A stretch of 64,000 nt of DNA, from assembly GCF_028858725.1 (NCBI RefSeq), contig NC_084775.1, positions 16,910,597 to 16,974,596 of the forward strand, read 5' to 3'. The notes beneath the pieces were generated by a model. That model had not been told where the DNA came from. It saw only the letters and a list, made by a program, of their open reading frames with translations, and ran no database searches. This stretch comes from Colius striatus. Its lineage: Eukaryota; Chordata; Aves; Coliiformes; Coliidae. A program made the translations under genes and the position numbers. Each line of letters starts with the position of its first letter. Position 1 is the stretch's first letter. Shown here one piece after another: positions 12,561 to 24,250 of the stretch.

Positions 12561-14777
12561 CATCCCAGTCCTGAGGTCCCACCCTTGGCGTCTCATCCTG
12601 TCCCAACCCTGGGGTCCCATCCCATCCCATCCCATCCCACCCCTGGGCTCCCATCCCATCCCACCCCTGGGCTCCCATCCCATCCCACCCCTGGGGTTCC
12701 ATCCCACCCCTGGGGTCCCATCCAGTCCCATCCCACCCCTGAAGTCCCACCCCTGGGGTCTCATCCCAGTGTCATTCCACCCCTGGAGTCCCATCCCAGT
12801 CCTATCCCATCCCACCCCTGAGGTCCCACCCCTGGGGTCCCATCCCATCCCACGCCTGGGTTCCCATCCCATCCCAACCCTGGGGTCCAATCCAGTCCCG
12901 TCCCATCCCATCCCAACCCTGGGGTCCTATCCCAACCCTGGGGTCTCATCCCACCCCTGGGGCCCCATCCCATCCCACCCCTGGGGTCCCATCCCAACCT
13001 CAGGGTCCCATCCCACCCGTGGGGTCTCACCCCTGCAGTCGCACCCCAACCCTGGGGTCCCATCCCAGTGTCATCCCACCCTTGGAGTCCCATCGCAGTC
13101 CTATCCCATCCCAGCCCTGGGGTCCCATCCCATCCCACCCCTGGGGTCCCATCCAGTCCCAACCCTGGCGTCCCATCCAGTTCCATCCCATCCCATCTCA
13201 CCCCTGGGGTCCCATCCCATCCCTGGGGACTCATCCCACTCCTTAGTTCCCATCCCATCCCATCCCACCCCTTGAGTCCCATCCCTGGGTTCCCATCCCA
13301 ACCTCAGGGTCCCATCCCACCCCTAGCGTACCACCCCTACGATTGCATCCCACCCCTGGGGTCCCATCCCAGTGTCATCTCACCCCTGGAGTCCCACCCC
13401 AGTCCTATACCATCCCACCCCTAAGGTCCAACCCCTGTGGTCCAATCCCATCCCAGCCCTGGGATCTCATCCAGTCCCATTCCATCCCATCCCATCCCAT
13501 CCCACCCCTGAAGTCCCATCCCATCCCACCCCTGGGGTCCGATTCCACCCCACCCCTGGATACTCATCCCACCCCTGGGGTCCCATCCTATCTCACCCCT
13601 GGGGTCCCATCCTATCTCACCCCTGGGGACTCATCCCACCCCTGGGGTCCAATCCAGTCCCATCCCATCCCACCCCTGGGGTCCCATCCCACCCCTGGAG
13701 TCCCATCCCATCCCACCCCTGGGGTCCCATCCCACCCCTGGGGACCCATCCCACCCCTGGGGTCCCATTCCATCCCATCCCGGGGGTCCCATCCCTACCC
13801 TGGGGTCCCATCCAGTCCCATCCCACCCCTGGGGTCCCATCACATCCCACCCCTGGGGTCCCATCCCATCCCACGCCTGGGGACTCATCCCACCCCTGGG
13901 TCCCATCCCATCCCAACCCTGGGGTCCCATCCCACCCCTGAATTCCCATCCCTGGGGTCTCATCCCAACGTCAGGGTCCCATCCCACCCCTGGTTCCCAC
14001 CCCTGGGGTCGCAGGCCACCCCTGGGGTCCCATCCTAGTCTCATTCCACCCCTGGAGTCCCATCCCAGTCCTATCCCATCCCACATCTGAGGTCCCAACC
14101 CTGGGGTCCCATCCAGTACCATCCAATCCCATTCTATCCCACCCCTGGGGTCCCATCCCATTCCATCCCATCCCACCCCTGCGGTCCCATCCCTGGGGTC
14201 CCATACCAACCTCAGGGTCCCATCCCACCCCTGGGGTCTCATCCCAGTATCATCCCACCCCTGGAGTCCCATCCCAGTCCTATCCCATCCCACCCCTGAG
14301 GTCCCACCCCTGGGGTCCCATCCCAGCCCTGGGGTCCCATCCAGTCCCATCCCATCCCATTCAATCCCATCCCACCCCTGGGGTCCCATCCCACCCCTGG
14401 GGTCCCATCCCATCCCACCCCTGGGGTCCCATCCCATCCCACCTCTGGGGACTCATCGCACCACTGGGATCCCATGCCATCCCATTCCACCCCTGGGGTT
14501 CCATCGCATCCCAACCCTGTGATCCCATCCAGTCCCATCCCACCCCTAGGGTCCCATCCCACCCCACCTCTGGGGACTCATCCCACCACTGGCGTCCAAT
14601 GCCATCCCATCCCACCCCTGGGGTCCCATCGAGTCCCATCCCACCCCTGGGTCCCATCCCATCCCACCCCTGGGTCCCATCCCATCCCACCCCTGGAGTC
14701 CCATCCCATCCCATCCCACCCCTGGGGACCCATCCCACTCCTGGGGTCCCGTCTCAGCCCGTGGTGTGGCCGGGTAC

Positions 14778-15021
14778 CGGTGGGGCTGCCGGAGTTGATG
14801 ATGCACAGCACCCGTGGGCAGCAGTGCCGGTGGCCCTCGGCCAGCGCCCGCCGCAGCTCGCTGAGTGCCACTGCGCAGCACCGTTCCTCCTCCAGGTAGT
14901 AGCCGAGCTGCACGGCCCCCAGCTCAGCGATGGTGGCCGAGTACAGCGGGTACTGTGGGATGGGGATCAGCACCCGCGTATGAGAGGGCGCCGAGCCCGT
15001 CACCAGCAGCTTCAGGATGGT
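14778..15021 (-). pseudogene. Isolated duplicate exon of alanine aminotransferase (GPT-like)
   Basis: A 244-nt exon on the minus strand. It starts after a clean acceptor (CCCTCAG, just above 15,021) and ends at a GT donor (CCCCACCG|GTACCC). It encodes 81 codons plus one base. The middle, containing [20 protein letters not shown], matches the alanine aminotransferase segment before the PLP-binding motif; it ends in IINSGSPTG where the family has INPGNPTG. It is about 97% identical to the exon at 56,888-57,131 (8 base differences, 3 amino-acid changes: Thr/Met, His/Arg, His/Arg). The frame is open and both splice sites are intact, but no partner GPT exons lie downstream within the 14.7 kb available. 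A partial gene duplication or an assembly duplicate are both possible. It is called a pseudogene only because it is isolated. Confidence 0.8.
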
Positions 15022-15049
15022 CTGAGGGCACAGGCATGGCATGATGGGG

Positions 15050-18000
15050 GGCGACGGGGGGATAGGGACACGATGGGGGGGGACACGGGGATGGTGAGGG
15101 GAGAAGGGGGTGGTGAGAGGACAATGGTGAGGACACAGGGAGGGTGAGGGGACACGGTGTGGGCACAGGGATGGTGTGGGGCACAGTGTGGGCATAGGGA
15201 TGGTGTGGGGCATGGTGTGGGCACCGGGCTGTTGAGGGGAGACAGGGGTGGTGAGGGGAGAAGAGGATGGTAAGGGGAGATGGGAATGGTGAGGGGAGAA
15301 GAGGAGGGTGAGGGGACATGGGGCAGGTGAGGGGACATGGGGAAGGTGAGGGAACACGGGGGTGGTGAGGGGAGAAGGGGATGGTGAGGGGACACAGAGC
15401 TGGTGAGTGGAGAAGGGGCTGATGAGGGGACACGGGGATGGTGAGGGGAGAAGGGGATGGTGAGGGGACACAGAGCTGGTGAGTGGAGAAGGGGCTGATG
15501 AGGGGACACGGGGGTGGTGAGGGGAGAAGGGGGGGTGAGGGGACATGGGGATGGTGAGGGGGCACGGCAACGGTGAGAGGACACGGCGACGGTGAGGGGA
15601 GAAGGGGACGGTGAGGGGACACGGGGGGGTGAGGGTTAGGGTTAGGGGGGGCTGAGGAGAGAAGGGGATGGTGGGGGGAGAAGGGGGTGGTTGGGGGAGA
15701 AGGGGGTGGTGAGGGGAGAAGGGGTTTCTGAGGGGACATGGGGCTAGTGAGGGGACACGGTGGGGGTGAGGGGAGATGGGGGGTGGTGAGGGAACACGGG
15801 GGTGGTGAGGGGACACAGGGGTGGTGAAGGGAGAAGGGGCTGGTAAGGGGACATGGCGATGGTGAGGGCACACAGGGATGGTGAGGGTACAAGGGGACGG
15901 TGAGGGGACACGGGGGTGGTGAGGGGACACGGGGGGGGTGAGGGGACACGGGGGTGGTGAGGGGAGAAAGGGTTTCTGAGGGGACATGGGACTGGTCAGG
16001 GGACATGGGGGGTGGTGAGGGGACACGGGGAAGGTGAGGGGGCACGGTGACGGTGAGAGGAGAAGGCGATGGTGAGAGGACACGGCGATGGTGAGGGGAG
16101 AAGGGGACGGAAAGGGGACACGGGGATGGTGAGGGGACACGGGGGTGGTGAGGGGAGAAGGGGGTGGTGGGGGGAGAAGGGGGTGGTGAGAGGACACGGG
16201 GGTGGTGATGGGACACGGGGGTGGTGAGGGGAGATGGGGGGTGGTGAGGGGACACGGGGCTGGTGATGGGACATGGGTCTGGTGAGGGGACACGGGGGGG
16301 GTGAGGTGACATTGGGATGGTGAGGGGAGAAAGGGGTGGTGAGGGGAAACGGGGCTGGTGAGGGGACACGGGGCGGGTGAGGGGACACGGGTGTCGTTAT
16401 GGGGCACGGGGACAGTGAGGGGACACGGGGGTTGTTAGGGGACACGGGGGTGTTGAAGGGATATAGGGGCGGTGAGGGGACATGGGGGTGGTGAGGGGAC
16501 ACGGGGGGGTGAGGGGAAACGGGGAGGGTGATTGGATACGGGGGTGGTGAGGGGAGAAGGGGGTGGTGATGGGAGAAGGGGGTGGTGATGGGAGAAGGGG
16601 ATGTTGAGGGGAGAAGGGGATGCTGAGGGGACACGGCGGGGGGTGAGGTAGAAGGGAGTGGTGAGGGGACACGGGGGTGGTGAGGGGAGAAAGGGTTTCT
16701 GAGGGGACATGGGACTGGTCAGGGGACATGGGGGGGGTGAGGGGACATGGGGGGTGGTGAGGGGACACGGCGACGGTGAGAGGACACGACGACGGTGAGA
16801 GGACATGGCGACGGTGAGAGGACACGGCGATGGTGAGGGGAGAAGGGGACGGAAAGGGGACACGGGGATGGTGAGGGGACACGGGGGTGGTGAGGGGACA
16901 TGAGGGGGCTGAGGGGAGAAGGATGCGGTGAGGAGAGAAGGGGGTGGTGGGGGGAGAAGGGGGTGGTGAGGGGAGAAGGGGTTGGTGAGGGGACCCAGGG
17001 GGGTGAGGGGAGAAGGGGCTGGTGATGGGACATGGGTCTGGTGAGGGGACATGGGGACGGTGAGGGTACAAGGGGACAGAGAGGGGACACGGTGATGGTG
17101 AAAGGACACGGGGACGGTGAGGGGAGAAAGGGATGATGAGGGGAGAAAGGGACGGTGAGGGGACACGGGGATGATGAGGGGACACGGGTTGGGTGAGGTG
17201 ACATTGGGATGGTGAGGGGAGAAGGGGGCGGTGAGGGGAAACGGGGCTGGTGAGGGAAGAAGGGGATGGTGAGGGGAGAAGGGGATGGTGAGGGGACATG
17301 GGGGTGGTGAGGGGAAACGGGGCTGGTGAGGGGACACGGGGGGGGTGAGGTGACATTGGGATGGTGAGGGGAGAAGGGCGTGGTGAGGAGAGAAGGGGAT
17401 GGTGAGGGGACACGGGGGGGTGAGGGGAGACAAGGGTGGTTAGGGGACACGGAGGTTCTGAGGGGAGAAGGGGTGGTGAGGAGAGAAGGGGATGGTGAGG
17501 GGAGAAGGGGAAGGTGAGGCGACAAGGGGTTGGTGAGGGGACACAGGGGGGTGAGGGAACATGGGGCTGGTGAGGGGACACGGGGATGGTGAGGGGACAC
17601 GAGGGTCGTGAGGGGAGAACGGGGTTGGTGAGGGGACACGGGGGTTGTGAGGGGACACCAGGATGGTGAGGAGAGAAGGGCATGGTGAGGGGACATGGGG
17701 TTGGTGAGGGGACACGGGGGGTGTGAGGGGAGACGGGAGTGGTGAGGGGACACCAGGATGGTGAGGGGAGAAGGGGATGGTGAGGGGACACGGTGGTGGT
17801 GAGGGGAGAAGGGCGTGGTGAGGAGAGAAGGGGATGGTGAGGGGACACGGGGGGGTGAGGGGAGACAAGGGTGGTTAGGGGACACGGAGGTTCTGAGGGG
17901 AGAAGGGGTGGTGAGGAGAGAAGGGGATGGTGAGGGGAGAAGGGGAAGGTGAGGCGACAAGGGGTTGGTGAGGGGACACAGGGGGGTGAGGGAACATGGG

Positions 18001-21000
18001 GCTGGTGAGGGGACACGGGGGGTGTGAGGGGAGACGGGAGTGGTGAGGGGACACCAGGATGGTGAGGGGAGAAGGGGATGGTGAGGGGACACGGTGGTGG
18101 TGAGGGGAGAAGGGCGTGGTGATGGGAGAAGGAGTTGCTGAGGGGACATTGGGCTGGTGAGGGGACACGGGGGGGGGATGAGGGGACACGGGGAGTGTGA
18201 GGGGATACTGGGGTGGTGAGGGGAGAAGGGGGTGGTGAGGGCAGAAGGGGGTGGTGACGGGAGAAGGGGGTGGTGAGGGGACACGGGGGTGGTGACGAGA
18301 AAAAGTGATGGTTTGGGGAGAAGGGGATGCTGAGGGGAGAAGGGGATGGTAAGGGGAGAAGGGGAAGGTGAGGAGACACGGGGAGGGTGAGGAAATACGG
18401 GGGTGGTGAGGGGAGAAGGGGGTGGTGAGGGGAGAAGGCGGTGGTGATGGGAGAAGAGGTTTCTGAGGGGACACGGGGGCGGTGAGGGGACATTGGGATG
18501 GTGAGGCGAGAAGCGGGTGGTTAGGGGACACGGGGGTTGTGAGGGGAGAAGGGGGTGGTGAGGGGAGAAGAGGTTTCTGAGAGGACACGGGGGGGGGTGA
18601 AGGGATACGGGGGGGTGAGGGGACACGGGGAGGGTGAGGGGACACGGGGGTGGTGACGAGAGCAGGGGATGATGAGGGGAGAAGCGGATGTTGAGGGGAG
18701 AAGTGGATGATGAGGGGAGAAGGGGAAGGTGAGGGGACACGGGGAGGATGAGGGGAGAAGGGGGGGTGGTGATGGGAGAAGGGGTTTCTGAGGGGATACA
18801 TGGGGGGGTCAGGGGACACGGCGACGGTGAGAGGACACGGCGATGGTGAGGGGTGAAGGGGACGGAAAGGGGACACGGGGATGGTGAGGGGAGAAGGGGG
18901 TGGTGAGGAGAGTGGGGGTGGTGGGGGGAGAAGAGGGTGGTGATGGGAGAAGGGGGTGGTGATGGGAGAAAAGGATGGTGATGGGAGAAGGGGTTGCTGA
19001 GGGGAAACGGGGGAGTGAGGGGACACGGGGCTGGTGAGGGGACACGGGGGTGGTGAGGGGACATGGGTCTGGTGAGGGGACACGGGGACGGTGAGGGTAC
19101 AAGGGGACAGAGAGGGGGCACGGTGACCGTGAGAGGACACGGGGACGGTGAGGGGAGAAAGGGACGGTGAGGGGACACGGGGATGATGAGGGGACACGGG
19201 GGGGGTGAGGTTACATTGGGATGGTGAGGGGAGAAGGGGGTGGTGAGGGGAGAAAGGGATGGTGAGGGGAAATGGGGCTGGTGAGGGGACACAGGGCTGG
19301 TGAGGGGACACGGGGCTGGTGAGGGAAGAAGGGGATGGTGAGGGGACATGGGGGTGGTGAGGGGAAACGGGGCTGGTGAGGGGACACGGGGCGAGTGAGG
19401 GGACACAAGGGTGGTGAGGGGAGATGGGGGTGGTGAGGGGAGAAGAGGTTTCTGAGGGGACACGGGGGGGGTGAGGGGACACGGGGGTGGTGAGGGGAAA
19501 AGGGGGTGGTGAGGGGAGAAAGGGTTTCTGATTGGACACGGGGACGGTGAGCGGACACGGGGGTGTGAGGGGACATGAGGGTGGTGAGGGGAGAAGGCGA
19601 TGGTGAGGGGACTCGGGGGTGGTGAGGGGACACGGCGGGGGTGAGGTGACATTAGGATGGTGAGGCGAGAAGGGGGTGGTTAGGGGACACGGGGGTTGTT
19701 AGGGGACACGGGGGTGGTGAAGGGATACAGGGGTGGTGAGGGGACATGGGGGGGGTGAGGGGACACGGGGAGGGTGATTGGATACGGGGGTGGTGAGGGG
19801 ACACGGGGGGGGGTGACGAGAGAAGGGAATGGTGAGGGGAGAAGGGGGTGGTGAGGAGACACGGGGGGGGTGACGAGAGAAGGGAATGGTGAGGGGAGAA
19901 GGGGGTTGTGATTGGAGAAGGGGTTTCTGAGGGGATACATGGGGGGGTCAGGGGACACGGGGGCTGTGAGGGGACATGGGGGAGGTGAGGGGACACGGGT
20001 GTGGTGACGGGACACGGGGACGCTGAGGGGACACGGGGGTGGTTAGGGGAAAAGGCGATGGTGAGGAGACCAGGGGGTGGTGAGGGGACACGGGAGGGGT
20101 GAGTGGACACGGGGACGGTGAGGGGAGGAGGGGATGGTGACGGGTGGAGGGGACGGTGAGGGGAGAAGGGGATGGTGAGGGGACACGGCGGGGGGTGAGG
20201 TAGAAGGGGGTGGTGAGGGGATACGGGGGTGGTGAGGGGAGAAAGGGTTTCTGAGGGGACATGGGACTGGTCAGGGGACACGGGGGGGGGTCAGGGGACA
20301 CGGGGGGGGTCAGGGGACATGGGGGGTGGTGAGGGGACACGGGGACGGTGAGGGGGCACGGCGACGGTGAGAGGACACGACGACGGTGAGAGGACACGGC
20401 GACGATGAGAGGACATGGCGACGGTGAGAGGAGACGGCGATGGTGAGGGGAGAAGGGGACGGAAAGGGGACACGGGGGTGGTGAGGGGACACGGGGGGGG
20501 GTGAGGGGAGAAGGAGGCGGTGAGGGGACACGGGGGGGTGAGGGGAGACGGGGGTGGTGAGGGGAGAATGGGATGGTGAGGGTACATGGGGGGGGGTGAG
20601 GGGACACGGGTGTGGTGAGGGGAGAAGGGGATGGTGAGGCGACCCGGGGGTCATGAGGGGACACGGGGGTTCTGAGGGGAGACGGGGGTGGTGAGGAGAG
20701 AAGGGGAAGGTGAGGCGACAAGGGGTTGGTGAGGGGACACGGGGGCGGTGAGGGGACATGGGTTTGGTGAGGGGACACGGGGGTTGTGAGAGGAGACGGG
20801 AGTGGTGAGGGGAGAGGGGATGGTGAGGGGACACGGGGATGGTGAGGGGACACCAGGATGGTGAGGGGAGTAGGGGATGGTGAGGGGACACGGGGGTGGT
20901 GAGGGGACACGGTGGTGGTGAGGGGAGAAGGGCGTGGTGATGGTAGAAGGAGTTGCTGAGGGGACATTGGTCTGGTGAGGGGACACGGGGGGGATGAGGG

Positions 21001-24000
21001 GGACATGGGAAGGGTGAGGGGATACCAGGGTGGTGAGGGGAGAAGGGTGTGGTGAGGGCAGAAGGGGGTGGTGATGGGAGAAGGGGGTGGTGAGGGGACA
21101 CGGGGGTGGTGACGAGAGAAAGGGATAGTTTGGGGAGAAGGGGATGCTGAGGGGAGAAGGGGAAGGTGAGGAGACACGGGGAGGGTGAGGAGATACGGGG
21201 GCTGTGAGGGGAGAAGGGGGTGGTGATGGGAGAAGAGGTTTCTGAGAGGACACGGGGGGGGTGAGGGGACACGGGGGTGGTGAGGGGAAAAGGGGGTGGT
21301 GATGGAGAAGGGGTTTCTGAGGGGACACGGGGGTGGTGAGCGGACACAGGTGTGGTGTGGGGACACGGGGACGGTGAGTGGACACGGGGGTGTGAGAGGA
21401 CACGGCGGGGGTGAGGTGACACGGCGGGGGTGAGGGGACATTGGGATGGTGAGGTGAGAAGGGGGTGGTTAGGGGACACGGGAGTTGTTAGGGGATACAG
21501 GGGTTGTGAGGGGAGAAGGGGTGGTGTGGGGACACGGGGACGGTGAGTGGACACGGGGGTTGTGAGGGGAGAAGGGGGTGGTGAGGGGACACGGGGATGG
21601 TGAGGGGAGAAGAGGTTTCTGAGAGGACACGGGGGGGGTGAAGGGATACGGGGGTGGTGAGGGGAGAAGGAGTTGCTGAGGGGACATGGGGCTGGTGAGG
21701 GGACACGGAGAGGGTGATTGGATATGGGGGTGGTGAGGGCAGAAGGGGGTGGTGATGGGAGAAGGGGGTGGTGATGGGAGAAGGGGGTGGTGAGGGGACA
21801 CGGGGGGGTGAGGGGACACGGGGGTGGTGACGAGAGAAGGGGATGGTGAGGGGAGAAGGGGGTGGTGAGGGGAGAAGCGGATGTTGAGGGGAGAAGTGGA
21901 TGATGAGGGGAGAAGTGGATGATGAGGGGAGAAGGGGAATGTGAGGGGACACGGGGAGGGTGAGGGGACACGGGGGTGGTGACGAGAGAAGGGGATGGTG
22001 AGGGGAGAAGGGGGTGGTGAGGGGAGAAGCGGATGTTGAGGGGAGAAGCGGATGTTGAGGGGAGAAGTGGATGATGAGGGGAGAAGTGGATGATGAGGGG
22101 AGAAGGGGAATGTGAGGGGACACGGGGAGGGTGAGGGGAGAAGGGGGTGGTGATGGGAGAAGGGGTTTCTGAGGGGATACATGGGGGGTTCAGGGGACAC
22201 GGGGGCGGTGAGGGGACATGGGGGAGGTGAGGGGACACGGGGACGGTGAGGGGACACGGGGACGGTGAGAGGACACGGCGACGGTGAGAGGACATGGCGA
22301 CGGTGAGAGGACATGGCGATGGTGAGGGGAGAAGGGGACGGAAAGGGGACACGGGGATGGTGAGGGGACACGGGGGGGTTAGGGGACCCGGGTGTGGTGA
22401 GTGGAGAAGGGGATGGTGAGGAGAGTGGGGGTGGTGGGTGGAGAAGGGGGTGGTGGGGGGAGAAGGGATTGCTGAGGGGACATGGGGGTGGTGAGGGGAT
22501 ACATGGCTGGTGAGGGGATACGGGAGTGGTGAGGGGACACGGGGCTGGTTATGGGACATGGGTCTGGTGAGGGGACACGGGAACGGTGAGGGTACAAGGG
22601 GACAGAGAGGGGGCACGGCGACGGTGAGAGTACACGGGAACGGTGAGGGGAGAAAGGGACGGTGAGGGGAGAAAGGGACGGTGAGGGGACACGGGGGGGG
22701 TGAGGGAAGAAGGGGATGGTGAGGGGACATAGGGGTGGTGAGGGGAAACGGGGCTGGTGAGGGGACACGGGTGTCGTTACGTGGCACGGGGACAGTGAGG
22801 GGACACGGGGACGGTGAGGGGAGAAGGGGATGGTGAGGAGAGAAGGGAATGGTGAGGGGAGACGGGGGTGGTGAGGGGACACGGGGGGGGTTAGGGGACA
22901 CGGGGGTTGTGAGGGGAGACGGCGGTGGTGAGGGGAGGAGGGGTTGCTCAGGGGACACGGGGGGGGTGAGGGGACACGGGGGGCTGAGGCGAGAAGGGGG
23001 TGGTGACGAGAGAAGGGGATGGTGAGGGGAGAAGGGGGTGGTGAGGGGAGAAGCCGATGTTGAGGGGAGAAGGGGATGATGAGGGGAGAAGGGGAAGGTG
23101 AGGGGACACGGGGAGTGTGAGGGGAGAAGGGGGTGGTGATGGGAGAAGGGGTTTCTGAGGGGATACATGGGGGGGTCAGGGGACACGGGGGCAGTGAGGG
23201 GACATGGGGGAGGTGAGGGGACACGGGGGTGGTGACGGGACATGGGGACGGTGAGGGGAAAAGGCGATGGTGATGGGACCAGGGGGTGGTGAGGGGACAC
23301 GGGGGTTTTGACGGGAGAAGGGGATGGTGAGGGGAGAAGGGGAAAGTGAGGGGACACGGGGATGGTGAGTGGATTTGGGAGGATGAGGGGACACGAGGGG
23401 GTGAGGGGACATGGGGGTGGTGAGGGGACACGGGGGGTGGTGAGGCGAGAAGGGGGTGGTGAGGGGAGAAGGGGTTGCTCAGGGGACACGGGGGGGGTGA
23501 GGGGACACGGGGGGGGGTGAGGGGAGAAGGGGGTGGTGAGGGGACACGGGGGTTTGTTAGGGGACATGGGGGTGGTGAGTGGAAATGGGGGTGGTGAGGG
23601 GAGAAGGGGTTGCTGAGGGGCCACGGGGACGGTGAGCGGATACGGGGGGGGTGAGGGGACACGGGGTGGGTTAGGGGACACGGGGATTGTGAGGGGAGAA
23701 GGGGGTGGAGAGGGGACCTGGGGGTGGTGAGGGGACACGGGGGTGGTGAGGGGACACGGGGGTGGTGAGGGGAGAAGGGGATGGTGAGGGGAGAAGGGGA
23801 TGGTGAGGAGAGAAGGTGATGGTGAGTAGAGAAGGGGATGGTGAGGGGAGAAGGGGACGGTGAGGGGACACAGCGATGGTGAGGGGAGAAGGGAATGCTG
23901 TGAGGAGAAGAGGATGGTGAGGGGACATGGGGATGGTGGGGGGACACGGGGGTGGTGAGGGGAGAATGGGGTGGGGAGGGGAGAAGGGGATGGTGAGGGG

Positions 24001-24250
24001 AGAAGGGGACGGTGAGGGGACACGGGGATGGTGGGGGGACAAGGGGGTGGTGAGGGGACACCGGGATGGTAAGTGGAGAAGGGGATGGTGAGGGGACGTG
24101 GGGCTGGCGAGGGGACATGGGGATTGTGAGGGGAGAAGGGGATTGTGAGGGGACAAGAGGTTGGTGAGGGAACAAGGGGTTCGTGAAGGGACACGGGGAT
24201 GGTTCGGGGAGAAGGGGATGGTGAGAGGACACAATGGTGTGAGCACAGGG
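15050..24250. repeat. Minisatellite B array, left copy (about 19-bp G-rich unit)
   Basis: An array of GTGAGGGGACACGGGGATG and GTGAGGGGAGAAGGGGGTG, with frequent variants such as TTTCTGAGGGG, GTTGCTGAGGGG, GACGGTGAGAGGACACGGC and GGAAAGGGGACACGGG. The G-rich strand is plus, the opposite of minisatellite A. Blocks of several hundred bases recur within it (for example 17,440-17,870 and 17,870-18,120). Near the GPT exon it includes a short GGGTTAGGGTTAGGG at about 15,633. The minus strand has no stops over very long spans, giving meaningless Pro/Ser/His-rich frames such as 20,310-26,690. It occupies the position of the GPT intron upstream of the exon at 14,778-15,021. Confidence 0.95.

Larger units (their letters stand above)
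1..14755. repeat. Minisatellite A array, left copy (about 20-bp C-rich unit)
   Basis: Almost the whole stretch is a head-to-tail array of CCACCCCTGGGGTCCCATCC, with variants that add one or more CATCC/CCCAT pentamers or swap in CAGTCCCATCC, CCAACCTCAGGGTCC or GGGACTCATCC. The core ACCCCTGGGGT is an odd palindrome, so every unit can fold on itself. The + strand is strongly C-rich. Stop codons are almost absent in all frames, which creates very long spurious reading frames such as 2081-4084 and 888-2642. The array ends about 20 bp from a GPT exon on the minus strand, so by analogy with the right-hand copy it corresponds to the GPT intron downstream of that exon. No gene is visible inside it. 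Confidence 0.95.

Noticed and set aside
15633-15648. True interstitial telomere or chromosome-fusion scar
   Set aside because: Only about two TTAGGG units, explainable as variants of the GTGAGGG minisatellite.
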